Both the position numbers and the translations under genes were made by a program. From NCBI GenBank assembly GCA_012862575.1, contig BLSF01000061.1, positions 1 to 64,000 of the forward strand: a stretch of DNA of 64,000 nt, in the 5' to 3' direction. This stretch comes from Parietichytrium sp. I65-24A. Its lineage: Eukaryota > Sar > Bigyra > Thraustochytrida > Thraustochytriidae. Positions 25,375 to 33,815 of the stretch are shown in pieces. The notes under the pieces are model-generated. The model had not been told where the DNA came from and searched no databases. It saw nothing but the letters and a program-made list of their open reading frames with translations. Within the stretch, counting starts at the first letter, position 1, and every line of letters starts with the position of its first letter.

Positions 25375-27315
25375 ATGACAACTGATTTTGAAAATGTGGT
25401 ACTTCTGCAATCCATCCTACTTGCCGGAAGCACTCACGAGGTATTGATTCATTGGACACCGGTATGGTTTGGTGACGATCCACTCGAAAAGTTGCCATTC
25501 TGGGCCATCACGGATCCCGATTCATCCAAAGTACCACCGTCTTCTTCTTCTTCTTCTTCCTCCTCTGCAATCTACTCAGCTTGTATGAAACAACTAGGCT
25601 CAGAAAACCTGCCTGATTCTGTCCAGAGACTACTAAACCAAGTGATGCGCGGGTCAAAGCAACGATTCGTTGACTTTTTCATCTACTATCATCACGTACT
25701 TGAAGAAAATGAACTCTTGCACACATCAAAATATCTGCAGCAGAGAAAACAAACGACATCGAGGATCGATTTGATTGATGCAATGGCTATGTTTCCTTAC
25801 CTCACCGGCCTCGTTGATTCGCATAATGATCTGCTCAGGAAAAAAATCCCCCCACCTTCACCGATAAGGCGACCAACCAATCTAGATCAATTCATCGCTA
25901 TTGGTCTCGAAAGAAGCAAAAAAGCAGCCGCCGCTCCCGCCGCTCCCGCCGCTGACGAAGAAGTAGACACATCTACTTTTGATGTCGCTTTTGGGAGACA
26001 ACGCCCTTACGCGGAAGACCAATACCAATCTCTCACGAATGTAATAGTGTTCTTGTATGGAACAGAAGGACTTGAATTCCTAGACAATGCTGGATGGTTG
26101 ATCCCATCATTTGACGAACTAGTAAAAGCAAGGTTGGAAGTTGAATTGACGTCAAAATACCCTTATCACAAACAATTTATGCAAGCCTATCTGACGCTGT
26201 ATCTCTATGCGATGGATCAGTTTCTTCAATCTCCGTTCAGAGTACTAAATCAAGAAGCGATTGATGGCGAGGCACAACGGCAGCTAATCAGTGACGCTCT
26301 GTCATTTATTGTGAACAACGATGACGACGACGAAGACGACGACGACGACAATGATGACTACGACATTCTCAATTTCCAAGGATTTCGCACAAGTGCCAGT
26401 GTTAGTCTCGAGAACGTTGCCAATAAAGTTTTCGAAGAAGAAAAAATATTCAACAACGCATCATCGATAAAAAGCAGGAGGTCATCTCTTGCTTTATTCC
26501 CGGGAATGATTGCGTTAGATTATTCTACTCAAATTGATCAAGACCTGCAACTTTCCTCCGACTTGGAAATCATCCTGTTTTACATCTTCATTCGAGATCC
26601 CACTTGCTTGCTACAAAAGCTTGAGAAAAGGACCGTCGATGATGAAAAGGCCCGTGTTCTTCTCACCTGGTTTCGTGGTCGCACTAATAATAATGTGCGA
26701 AGTATGTACTTGCCAATCATCAAGTACTTTTACTCGAAAAGTAACTTTCAGAATGATTGGAAAGCTGCATTACTGGAACTGGACATTGGGAATGTTTACA
26801 TTCTTAGTATGAAAGATGATAAAATCAAATTGACACGTTACGATCAAAGAGTCAAGAAGACTACTCTTTCACTTGCAGAACAACAAAGATCTTCATTAGG
26901 TGTGGCCCCGCCAATCATTATATCGTCAAGTAGCACTAAAACCCTCTTCCTCCCAGACCATCGCAAACAAATCAAGTTGATGAATTACTATGACAAACAA
27001 CAAATACAAAAGATCATACAGTCCATGTCGCCAATTGATTATCAAGCGTATTTACTTGGTGCCAAGCATGCGTTCAAAGTTTACGATAATACAGTGAAGG
27101 TGAGACGCTTGGAGCGTCACTTGCTCACTACCGAGCATGTGCGACAATGCAAACTTGGGTACGATCAACTCTATACACAAAAGTCCATGACCAAACAAGC
27201 CTGCCTGCAATACTATCAGGATGAGGCCAATTGTAAAGCACTGTATCTTGCAAATGACGATGATGTTGTTGATAGTCTATCGTATTATCTGCGTGATTTG
27301 GCGCGCTTGAAATGA
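25375..27315 (+). CDS. Paralogous family B protein, 646 aa
   Basis: This is a tandem paralog of the 786-residue protein, with the same domain order: N-terminal helical region, low-complexity linker (here Asp-rich, near residue 325), then conserved C-terminal section. Ser and Ala runs interrupt it. A TTTATATACG box at 25333-25341 lies about 35 bases upstream of the ATG. Function unknown. Confidence 0.8.
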   Translation: MTTDFENVVLLQSILLAGSTHEVLIHWTPVWFGDDPLEKLPFWAITDPDSSKVPPSSSSSSSSSAIYSACMKQLGSENLPDSVQRLLNQVMRGSKQRFVDFFIYYHHVLEENELLHTSKYLQQRKQTTSRIDLIDAMAMFPYLTGLVDSHNDLLRKKIPPPSPIRRPTNLDQFIAIGLERSKKAAAAPAAPAADEEVDTSTFDVAFGRQRPYAEDQYQSLTNVIVFLYGTEGLEFLDNAGWLIPSFDELVKARLEVELTSKYPYHKQFMQAYLTLYLYAMDQFLQSPFRVLNQEAIDGEAQRQLISDALSFIVNNDDDDEDDDDDNDDYDILNFQGFRTSASVSLENVANKVFEEEKIFNNASSIKSRRSSLALFPGMIALDYSTQIDQDLQLSSDLEIILFYIFIRDPTCLLQKLEKRTVDDEKARVLLTWFRGRTNNNVRSMYLPIIKYFYSKSNFQNDWKAALLELDIGNVYILSMKDDKIKLTRYDQRVKKTTLSLAEQQRSSLGVAPPIIISSSSTKTLFLPDHRKQIKLMNYYDKQQIQKIIQSMSPIDYQAYLLGAKHAFKVYDNTVKVRRLERHLLTTEHVRQCKLGYDQLYTQKSMTKQACLQYYQDEANCKALYLANDDDVVDSLSYYLRDLARLK

Positions 27316-27369
27316 TTCGACACTATTAATTCCAATCTTGTGCATGCCCATGCAAATGGTGGAATAAAG

Positions 27370-27402
27370 AGTGTCGCTAACCCTAATCGTAATCCTAATC
27401 TA
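27370..27402. repeat. Degenerate telomere-like repeat
   Basis: CTAACCCTAATCGTAATCCTAATCTAACG lies between two convergent genes, the same kind of location as the exact repeat at 1316. Confidence 0.5.
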
Positions 27403-28545
27403 ACGACTTCGTTTGTTTGCTTGGTCGTTTTCATCATTTTCACCTCCTTTCCGTTTCTTGTTCTGGGTTTCTTCAAAGTCTTCCTTGTATCCTTTATAAA
27501 CATCTTGAAAACGTTTCATGAGCTCGTGCATACCATTTGGGAAGAGTGAGGTCACTGCGGTTGAGAAATGTTTCTTGTCTCGCACATAGATGTTGTAGAA
27601 TGGCACAAAGTCAATGTTGAAATCGGTTTTCAGAAGATCCCGGAACAAGTACAAGAGGCATTGATTCCGAAAGCGACCAAAAAACAACTTGAAGCTCTCG
27701 TCAAAACCATCAAAGAATCTCGGATAGAGGACACGCCATCCATCGAATGGATTGCGTTTCTTTTTGGAATCAAACTTTTTGTCGGTGTGACAAATGCCAA
27801 TCTTTTCATGAGATTCACTGACGCCTTCCAAAATCATCTGATCAATGTTTCGCAAGATAAAATCATCAACACCATAATGTCGACGTACTTTGGAGAACAA
27901 GTATCGCACTAGTTCATTTGTGAGGACCGGGGTGATTCTAGACTCGGTGATGACACGATCAAAGACGACTACCGACTGGTCGTATTGACTGATTAAACGC
28001 TTCATCTGGATGTCAATGTGCTTGTGCATGTAAAACATATAAAATACAAATTTCAAGCTCATACGAAAGGTGGTAGTATGGCTGCTGCTGCTGCTGTTTC
28101 GTTCGTAGAAATCGCTGTGAAATGGATAGAACAACGACGACGATGACACACCTAAATCTTCTTTGGACCATTCCTCGTTTCGAATCAGCCGCATCAACCC
28201 TTGTCGGATTAGCCCACTTGTAAACTCTTGTTGAATCTCATCCAAAGTATATTTTGTTGAAAGCGTGGCCGGTGAAAGTCCTGATGCCATGCGAAACATC
28301 TCGTCCATCAACTCGTACACAACGCCAGGTGGAAGATCAATATAAGAACGAAATCCGGCCAGGTACTCTCGTCGATCTTCTACATCATTTTGATCTTTGA
28401 GCTTTTGTGCAAAATCAAAGGCTACTTGATCCAGAACCGGGCGAAGAATTTTGATCTCAATCCGCGTTGATGGTGAGTGTTTCAATTCTTCGTGCACCCA
28501 GTTCCAGATTTCAAGATTAAATGGGAAACCATTGACGATAAACAT
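27400..28545 (-). CDS. Hypothetical protein, 381 aa
   Basis: Largely helical, with a Tyr/Phe/Met-rich section near residues 165-185 (FVFYMFYMHKH) and a strongly basic C-terminus (NKKRKGG, ANKRSR) that looks like a nuclear signal. The ATG at 28545 has an AT-rich box (TATAGATATATT on the minus strand) about 25 bases upstream. No family is recognised. Confidence 0.75.
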   Translation of the reverse strand: MFIVNGFPFNLEIWNWVHEELKHSPSTRIEIKILRPVLDQVAFDFAQKLKDQNDVEDRREYLAGFRSYIDLPPGVVYELMDEMFRMASGLSPATLSTKYTLDEIQQEFTSGLIRQGLMRLIRNEEWSKEDLGVSSSSLFYPFHSDFYERNSSSSSHTTTFRMSLKFVFYMFYMHKHIDIQMKRLISQYDQSVVVFDRVITESRITPVLTNELVRYLFSKVRRHYGVDDFILRNIDQMILEGVSESHEKIGICHTDKKFDSKKKRNPFDGWRVLYPRFFDGFDESFKLFFGRFRNQCLLYLFRDLLKTDFNIDFVPFYNIYVRDKKHFSTAVTSLFPNGMHELMKRFQDVYKGYKEDFEETQNKKRKGGENDENDQANKRSR

Positions 28546-28580
28546 TCGCTTCTTCCTTTTCTTTTAAATCAATAATATAT

Positions 28581-29807
28581 CTATACAATTACACGTTCAA
28601 ACCAGATTGGTTCAATGCTGAAATTTGGTGTGGTGGTGGAATTCTCTTTCATCACCTCGTCCTTCACCACTTCAGTATCAATTGGCACAAACAACATTGG
28701 ATCATGCATCTTCATCCCCCGATGACACACACGATACTCAATAAAGAGGCTTTTATTGTTCTTTTTCCCAACATCCTCCAACTTGCACCGTTGAAAGAGT
28801 GATGGTTGGTCGTTTTTTATTTCGTAAAAGTTGGCAACAAAGCGAATCTCCTGTACAGTCTCGATGCACACCTTTTGTAAAGCTGCATAAAATCGCTCAT
28901 CCGTAAACTTGATCAACATGTCCGAACTCATGGTCCCGTACCGTGGGTGGATGATGTTGCTACTGGTGCTCTTGTTCTCCTCCATAAAAACATGAGCAAT
29001 AATTTCTGGTGCATACTTTTTCGTCAGCAAGGCAATACTCTTCTCCTTCATCAGCACGGCGTCAGATTGATAGATCTCGACATGATTCTGATACCGAGTG
29101 TCAAAGAGTTGCGCTAAAAATGGTCGGGCATCTGCACGAAATCGAAGCTGAACTCTCCCGGCCTCTACCCGTAGATAGGAGCATTGGTCACTGATGATAT
29201 TCATGACAATGTCGCGAACAGCCAAACTACCAGACATTTCAAACGAGTCCCTTGCCAAGTAATCCATGCGGTCAGTATCAAGGCCGTATTTCTTGTTGTT
29301 GATGATGTTTTCAATACTGATCCCTGCACCTGGGTGTCCAAGAATGATCTGTGAGATTTTACGCAAGTGTCTTCGACGGAAACCAGCAACATACAGTCGT
29401 TGAAATGCAACCCTGAAAATCCTTCGAAGCAAGACGATCGAGTTTCGTTCGTGATTGTATCGATAGGATGCGCCAAAAAGCATTGGGATGATCACATTTT
29501 CAGAGACATGTGAAAATGCACCATGACCAAGGTCATGACAAAGTGCCGCAATTTTGAGACAGAAGCGATCTTCCCTGTCAATGAATTCAATGTTTGGGTC
29601 GAGTTTGTCCAACCATAGCCTCGTTAGATGATATGTCCCAATACAGTGTTCAAAACGAGTCGTGGAGGATTGATTGACAATCCCAAGTTGTTTGATTCGT
29701 TTCAGTCGTTGAAATTCTTGCGTCTGTACAATAATTGAGGCGATTGGGTCAAGTGTAATGTCCCCGTACAGTGGACATGAGATTGTAGTAGGTAATATCA
29801 TCATCAT
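28581..29807 (-). CDS. HD-domain phosphohydrolase, SAMHD1-like
   Basis: The metal-binding HD motif is complete: His54 in RFEHCIGTYHL, His91-Asp92 in ALCHDLGHGAFSH, and a distal Asp in GLDTDRMDYLARDS, which closely mirrors the SAMHD1 segment around its catalytic aspartate. Length is 408 residues, and the N-terminal YGDITLDPIASIIVQT is also like SAMHD1/dGTPase-type proteins. The expected reaction is hydrolysis of dNTPs to nucleoside and triphosphate. In a virus this could tune pools or degrade nucleotides for salvage, together with the two dNMP kinases; the direction is inference. The 5' leader is a CAAG repeat. Confidence 0.9.
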   Translation of the reverse strand: MMMILPTTISCPLYGDITLDPIASIIVQTQEFQRLKRIKQLGIVNQSSTTRFEHCIGTYHLTRLWLDKLDPNIEFIDREDRFCLKIAALCHDLGHGAFSHVSENVIIPMLFGASYRYNHERNSIVLLRRIFRVAFQRLYVAGFRRRHLRKISQIILGHPGAGISIENIINNKKYGLDTDRMDYLARDSFEMSGSLAVRDIVMNIISDQCSYLRVEAGRVQLRFRADARPFLAQLFDTRYQNHVEIYQSDAVLMKEKSIALLTKKYAPEIIAHVFMEENKSTSSNIIHPRYGTMSSDMLIKFTDERFYAALQKVCIETVQEIRFVANFYEIKNDQPSLFQRCKLEDVGKKNNKSLFIEYRVCHRGMKMHDPMLFVPIDTEVVKDEVMKENSTTTPNFSIEPIWFERVIV

Positions 29808-29840
29808 GCTTGCTTGCTTGCTTGCTTGCTGCGCGCGTGC
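29806..29840. repeat. (TGCT)n/(AGCA)n next to GCGCGCG
   Basis: Tetranucleotide run directly before the HD gene ATG. Read on the minus strand it is a CAAG repeat like that at 19476-19507. Confidence 0.75.
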
Positions 29841-29935
29841 GGGTACTGATAAAGGTCTGTTGGCATGCAGTCGCGCAGGAATGAATTCAAGAAAAGGAGT
29901 TGTAATTTTTTTTTCACATGTGTAACGTAAAAATT

Positions 29936-30628
29936 TCAGATTATTAGGCGACCATTAGTATTTGAATTTACTTCTTCAGGTACTTCGGTACTAATCGTTT
30001 TGCCAATGTCCTTTGCACTCTGTGCGAGGAGAGGAAACTTGACACAGCAAACATACCATGACAAAGCGATGCCGACAAGGACGACCAAGATGATATCAAT
30101 GATTAGCCAAGTCATCACCACTGTGTTGCTAGTATCGAGGAACGTTTGCAGCTCGTTCTCGGAAATGTTGTAGAAAAAGGAGTGCTCATTCTTGAACGGG
30201 TCCGTTGTTTTGGTAGAAGTGCAGACTGTGTTGTACAAGAAGCATTCATGCTGATCAAGTGAGGTTGAATAATTACTCAAAGCACCTTTGCAAGTGGGTG
30301 CGGCACTGAGGCAGGCATCTGGGCATCCGGTATCACCACTGTATAGCAACTTTTGATAGTAAGAAGAAGAAGAAGAAAAAGCGTCACATAGTGAATAGTC
30401 GAACCGTTGTGTATTGTACGTCTGAGTGGAGGTCTGAAAGGTATCTGCAGTCAAAATGACAATAAAGACAATGACATAAACCAAGATTAAAAGTGTCACA
30501 AACGCCTGACTGCATTTGTACACTTCGGATTGACTCTTGTATTGATCAAGTGCACGTTGCATCCGACGTCGACCACTCTTCCTCCCGCTAACACCAACAA
30601 GATAGTCACTTTCTTCTTCATGCATCAT
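29936..30628 (-). CDS. Cys-rich two-span membrane protein, 230 aa
   Basis: There are two hydrophobic spans, about residues 42-62 and 168-190. The loop between them has six cysteines in three pairs and N-glycosylation-type sites (NYS, NIS), so it is probably luminal or on the virion surface and disulfide-bonded. The N-terminus is basic and the C-terminus polar. The layout (Cys-rich ectodomain between two spans) would suit an envelope protein; no family is recognised. A TATATG box lies near 30658. Confidence 0.7.
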   Translation of the reverse strand: MMHEEESDYLVGVSGRKSGRRRMQRALDQYKSQSEVYKCSQAFVTLLILVYVIVFIVILTADTFQTSTQTYNTQRFDYSLCDAFSSSSSYYQKLLYSGDTGCPDACLSAAPTCKGALSNYSTSLDQHECFLYNTVCTSTKTTDPFKNEHSFFYNISENELQTFLDTSNTVVMTWLIIDIILVVLVGIALSWYVCCVKFPLLAQSAKDIGKTISTEVPEEVNSNTNGRLII

Positions 30629-30666
30629 CTTCTTATAATTTTATAATAGTCTCATGTCATATATGT

Positions 30667-30972
30667 CTAATCATAACTCGAGAGTGGCTGAGTTGCTGAT
30701 GATGGATCTTTCACTGCTTCATAAGAAGAAACGATCAGATCATCATCTTCTTCTTCAAACACATCATAATCATCAAACACGTGCCTTTGGCTAGCCCAAA
30801 CAGCCACCATGGACGAATGGCGTCTTGATGTTCGTGGCACCAATTCAATTGTCTCCATGCTATCTTGTGGACGAAGTTTTGGTTGTCTTTTTCTTTGAAG
30901 ACGAGACGGCGATGATTGCTTTTGCTTTCGTTGCTCGCTTTTTCCGCCGCTTGGTGCATTGACCGACGCCAT
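30667..30972 (-). CDS. Possible overlapping small gene, 101 aa
   Basis: From MASVNAPS at 30972 this frame has a basic first half and an acidic second half (FDDYDVFEEEDDD), then a Ser-rich end. It overlaps the low-complexity 3' end of the resolvase gene by 113 bases and fills the space up to the next gene, which would otherwise be empty. That is the main argument for it. Confidence 0.45.
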   Translation of the reverse strand: MASVNAPSGGKSEQRKQKQSSPSRLQRKRQPKLRPQDSMETIELVPRTSRRHSSMVAVWASQRHVFDDYDVFEEEDDDLIVSSYEAVKDPSSATQPLSSYD

Positions 30973-31693
30973 CACCATCATTGTCACTATTGGCGGTTCG
31001 GTATCTCTTCTTTGTCGCTGCTGTCTTCTTCTTGATTTTATTTGACGGAGCTTTCTTTGACTTGCGCGGAACCCGAGTCGTGCCATCAGCCGATGAAACA
31101 CTAGAAATTCGAGCATCTTGCGCGTCCACTGCTTCTACTTCTGTTACAGCTGCGTCTGCGTCTGCTTCTTCGTCTTCCTCGTGTTCGCGGTTCAAATGGA
31201 TCTGCTTGGCCTTGTACAGACACATGAGCATTGCATCACAATAGTCGTCTTGCTTTGCGGAACTGATGCCCTCCATGATCTCAGGAAATCGCGCTCGAAT
31301 AAACTGGATCGCCGCGACCTTGTTTTGTGCATGTGAGTTTCGTGACGTCCCAAAGACAGTTTTCACACTCCGCGGCGCGACGTACTGATAAGGTATTCCA
31401 TAAGAGTAACAGAAGCTTCCTATGATGTGTTGTGAAATCAGATGCTTGCGTTTCATTTGTTGCTCAATCAGGACATGTCGTGCGTTTTTAATGTAGTCAT
31501 CGTAGAGCGACCCTTTAAAGAACAAATTGTGCCACTTCTGCACCAACTTGCCTTCATTGGCAAGGCGATCACGCGCAGCTATTGAGAGACGGTTTACATG
31601 CACAAATTTGGCTGTTGAGAGTGAAAACACCGCGAATCCAATGTTGACGGTGCCAATGTCAATTCCAATTAGTAGATTCTTACCGGGATTCAT
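30860..31693 (-). CDS. Holliday junction resolvase, RuvC/A22 type
   Basis: The RNase H-fold catalytic set is visible: Asp12 in LLIGIDIGTVNIGF, Glu77 in VLIEQQMKRKH, and the C-terminal acidic pair in KQDDYCDAMLM (Asp149/150 and Asp153). Residues 1-165 form the domain, the size of poxvirus A22-type resolvases. The following 110 residues are Lys/Ala/Ser-rich and basic, probably a DNA-binding or nuclear-targeting tail. It should cleave four-way junctions in replicated concatemers. A TATATAT box is 34 bases upstream. Confidence 0.9.
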   Translation of the reverse strand: MNPGKNLLIGIDIGTVNIGFAVFSLSTAKFVHVNRLSIAARDRLANEGKLVQKWHNLFFKGSLYDDYIKNARHVLIEQQMKRKHLISQHIIGSFCYSYGIPYQYVAPRSVKTVFGTSRNSHAQNKVAAIQFIRARFPEIMEGISSAKQDDYCDAMLMCLYKAKQIHLNREHEEDEEADADAAVTEVEAVDAQDARISSVSSADGTTRVPRKSKKAPSNKIKKKTAATKKRYRTANSDNDGDGVGQCTKRRKKRATKAKAIIAVSSSKKKTTKTSSTR

Positions 31694-31725
31694 ATTTAAC
31701 TTTTAGTATTTTCGATTAGCTTTAT

Positions 31726-32724
31726 CTATATATCCACGCTACTCGTGCGAATTCTACAAGGCAGGAAGAATGATGGTGCGTCCGTTTGTTTAGACGACAA
31801 AGTTTTGAACGGATTACTACGAACGCGACCTACTGGCCCCTTTATTTTGTACTGTTTTGTGAGAGTTTCCATGTATCGTTTCATGAATCCACTGCTCTCC
31901 TTCATTGCTCGTTCGATCGGGTCGAAAAATCTGGCTACTGATCTTCCTCTACTGCTGCTGCTGCTATAACTAGCGGAAGCCCCAGTACTACTATTCTCAT
32001 CCCTTTTCTGATTGTATCGTTGTAAAAGACTTTGCGCAATCTCTTCTCTTGTAATTTTCTCATCCTTCTTGTTCCACAGAATAATCGTCGAGTAAATGAT
32101 CTCATACAACGAATTAAGTCGATCTAGTTTGTCATGATACTTGGTGCCTAAGAAATGATAGTGTTCATCGGGAATGTAAAAGAAATAGTCTTGATCTAAT
32201 ACCACGATTGGATGTGAGACAACTCGAAACACAATTGTCCTCAGTCTCTCAATATTGGAAGGGATATTATACTGACGGAGCAACTCAGGCTCTAATAGTG
32301 GGTAGTACGTCTCACAAATTTCATCAATGAAACGTTGACACCGTTGCTCTGGTCTGGTAAGGTACAAAAAGAACGCCAAGATATTTTTTAGAAATGAGGT
32401 TGGGGTTTGTTGTCTTCGACCAAGCTCGTCATTCACAATATCTTCAAAGATTTGCTCATAATGAATTTCCATCACTGGTTCAAAGATGGACAGTCCTGGT
32501 TTAGAAATGATTACCGGTACGAGTTCCTCGTTCAAAAAAATGTCAACATAAGCGTTTACGAGTGGTGAAATGGATGTTTGAAGTTCGTCCACATCAACAT
32601 CTAGCGGAGAACAATAACGAATCAGATTCATCAGTTGCAAGTTGTTCATTTTGATGTCCGCTTCTTCTTCACGAAAGTATCTCAATGTCACCATGATGGC
32701 TCGAAAATAACCCAAGATGGACAT
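31726..32724 (-). CDS. Hypothetical protein, 332 aa
   Basis: Helical protein with no recognised motif; a Ser-rich section lies near residues 250-262 and the C-terminus is basic. It is encoded up to the TATA box of the resolvase gene. Between it and the next gene lies a (TTAGGG)2 motif at 32748. Confidence 0.75.
   Translation of the reverse strand: MSILGYFRAIMVTLRYFREEEADIKMNNLQLMNLIRYCSPLDVDVDELQTSISPLVNAYVDIFLNEELVPVIISKPGLSIFEPVMEIHYEQIFEDIVNDELGRRQQTPTSFLKNILAFFLYLTRPEQRCQRFIDEICETYYPLLEPELLRQYNIPSNIERLRTIVFRVVSHPIVVLDQDYFFYIPDEHYHFLGTKYHDKLDRLNSLYEIIYSTIILWNKKDEKITREEIAQSLLQRYNQKRDENSSTGASASYSSSSSRGRSVARFFDPIERAMKESSGFMKRYMETLTKQYKIKGPVGRVRSNPFKTLSSKQTDAPSFFLPCRIRTSSVDI
31727..31733 (-). 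promoter_or_regulatory. TATATAT promoter of the resolvase gene
   Basis: Located 34 bases upstream of the ATG at 31693, within the 3' end of the upstream gene. Confidence 0.6.
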
Positions 32725-32747
32725 GACGGGACTGAATAGATCCGTTG

Positions 32748-32761
32748 TTAGGGTTAGGGTT
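32748..32761. repeat. Telomere-like (TTAGGG)2
   Basis: Exact two-unit copy in a 65-base space between two minus-strand genes. Confidence 0.8.
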
Positions 32762-32789
32762 TCTCCAAAAAATTTAAAAGACTCACTTA

Positions 32790-33032
32790 CTATTTCCGAG
32801 AGAGTTCCATCACCAATTCTGAAAATTCGTGGTAAGCATTGTTCTCATTGAGACTCAACTGCAATTCGGCCGTGTGAAACGAATCTTTTGAGGTGAGAAA
32901 GGACAGGAATGCCGAGTCGTCCGTAGTTAGACTGATCGAACTACCAATATCACTAATAGTATCTTCAATCGACTTGAGTGTTCTTGCATCACCTTCAGGG
33001 AGAAGTTGCTCCCGTGCCACATGCACTGCCAT
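32790..33032 (-). CDS. Hypothetical small protein, 80 aa
   Basis: Acidic, Ser/Leu-rich, helical small protein (DTISDIGSS, SELVMELSRK). No family is recognised. It is divergent from the TBP gene and probably shares the TATATA at 33114-33120. Confidence 0.65.
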   Translation of the reverse strand: MAVHVAREQLLPEGDARTLKSIEDTISDIGSSISLTTDDSAFLSFLTSKDSFHTAELQLSLNENNAYHEFSELVMELSRK

Positions 33033-33122
33033 AATTGATCAAGTTGAGGAAGGCGAGAGAGAGAGACCGACCTCTTGTGTGTGTGTCTTCATTTCTTGCA
33101 GACCCCCAACTTCGTATATATG

Positions 33123-33815
33123 ATGGATCTTTCTACCTTGACGAACGATGCCAGAGCAGCCATCGCCGGAGAAGAAGTTGTCGACAACGACGACGTTGAA
33201 GAAGACGAAGACGAAAACGAAAACGACGAGTCATCGACTCCGCAACCAGACATCCGTGTTTGCACGCGGAACTTCATCATCAACATCAACGGACCGATCT
33301 GTCACAAGACGCTTCTTCGTACGTCATGGAACACCATGCTGAATGATAACAAACCATGGATCGCTACTCATCATGCACCGACATTTGTGATGAATATTTT
33401 CAACAATGGCAAGATCAATGTCTTTGCATACATGCACCAAGAGTTTCGTGAAGAGGACATCGAGTACATTGCTGATCTGATCCAGACGGACAATTGGCGC
33501 ATTTGCCCCGTGTTTACCAATAGCACGATCGAATTGGATTACAATGATACGTGGGATCTCCATGCATTGTGCCAAGGCGAAACCAATGGTCTCTATGACA
33601 TGAGATTAAACAAACAACGCTTCCCAGGAATCATTGTCAACCCCACCAAGATTGGTTGCACGTTCAAGATGATTGTGCATGCTAGCGGCAAGGTGATTGT
33701 GATTGGTGTACGTCGTCAAAATGCTGATTTAAAGCAAGCCATGATGATCATGGACAATATTTTACAAAATCAAAAAGATCATTTCTATGCTGATATGGGA
33801 TATGGGATATTTTAG
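33123..33815 (+). CDS. TATA-binding protein (TBP)-like factor
   Basis: After an acidic N-terminal 40 residues (DNDDVEEDEDENEN) come two TBP-type repeats. The second is the clearer: RFPGIIVNPTKIGCTFKMIV then ASGKVIVIGVR and a helix, which matches the TBP layout FPGLIYRM..., SGKIVCTGAK, helix. The first repeat has FVMNIFNNGKINVFAYMH. The usual Phe residues that kink TATA DNA cannot all be placed. At 230 residues it is TBP-sized. It should direct the transcription machinery to the TATATA boxes seen throughout the window. The ATG follows a TATATA directly, so the messenger may be nearly leaderless or start further upstream. Confidence 0.8.
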   Translation: MDLSTLTNDARAAIAGEEVVDNDDVEEDEDENENDESSTPQPDIRVCTRNFIININGPICHKTLLRTSWNTMLNDNKPWIATHHAPTFVMNIFNNGKINVFAYMHQEFREEDIEYIADLIQTDNWRICPVFTNSTIELDYNDTWDLHALCQGETNGLYDMRLNKQRFPGIIVNPTKIGCTFKMIVHASGKVIVIGVRRQNADLKQAMMIMDNILQNQKDHFYADMGYGIF

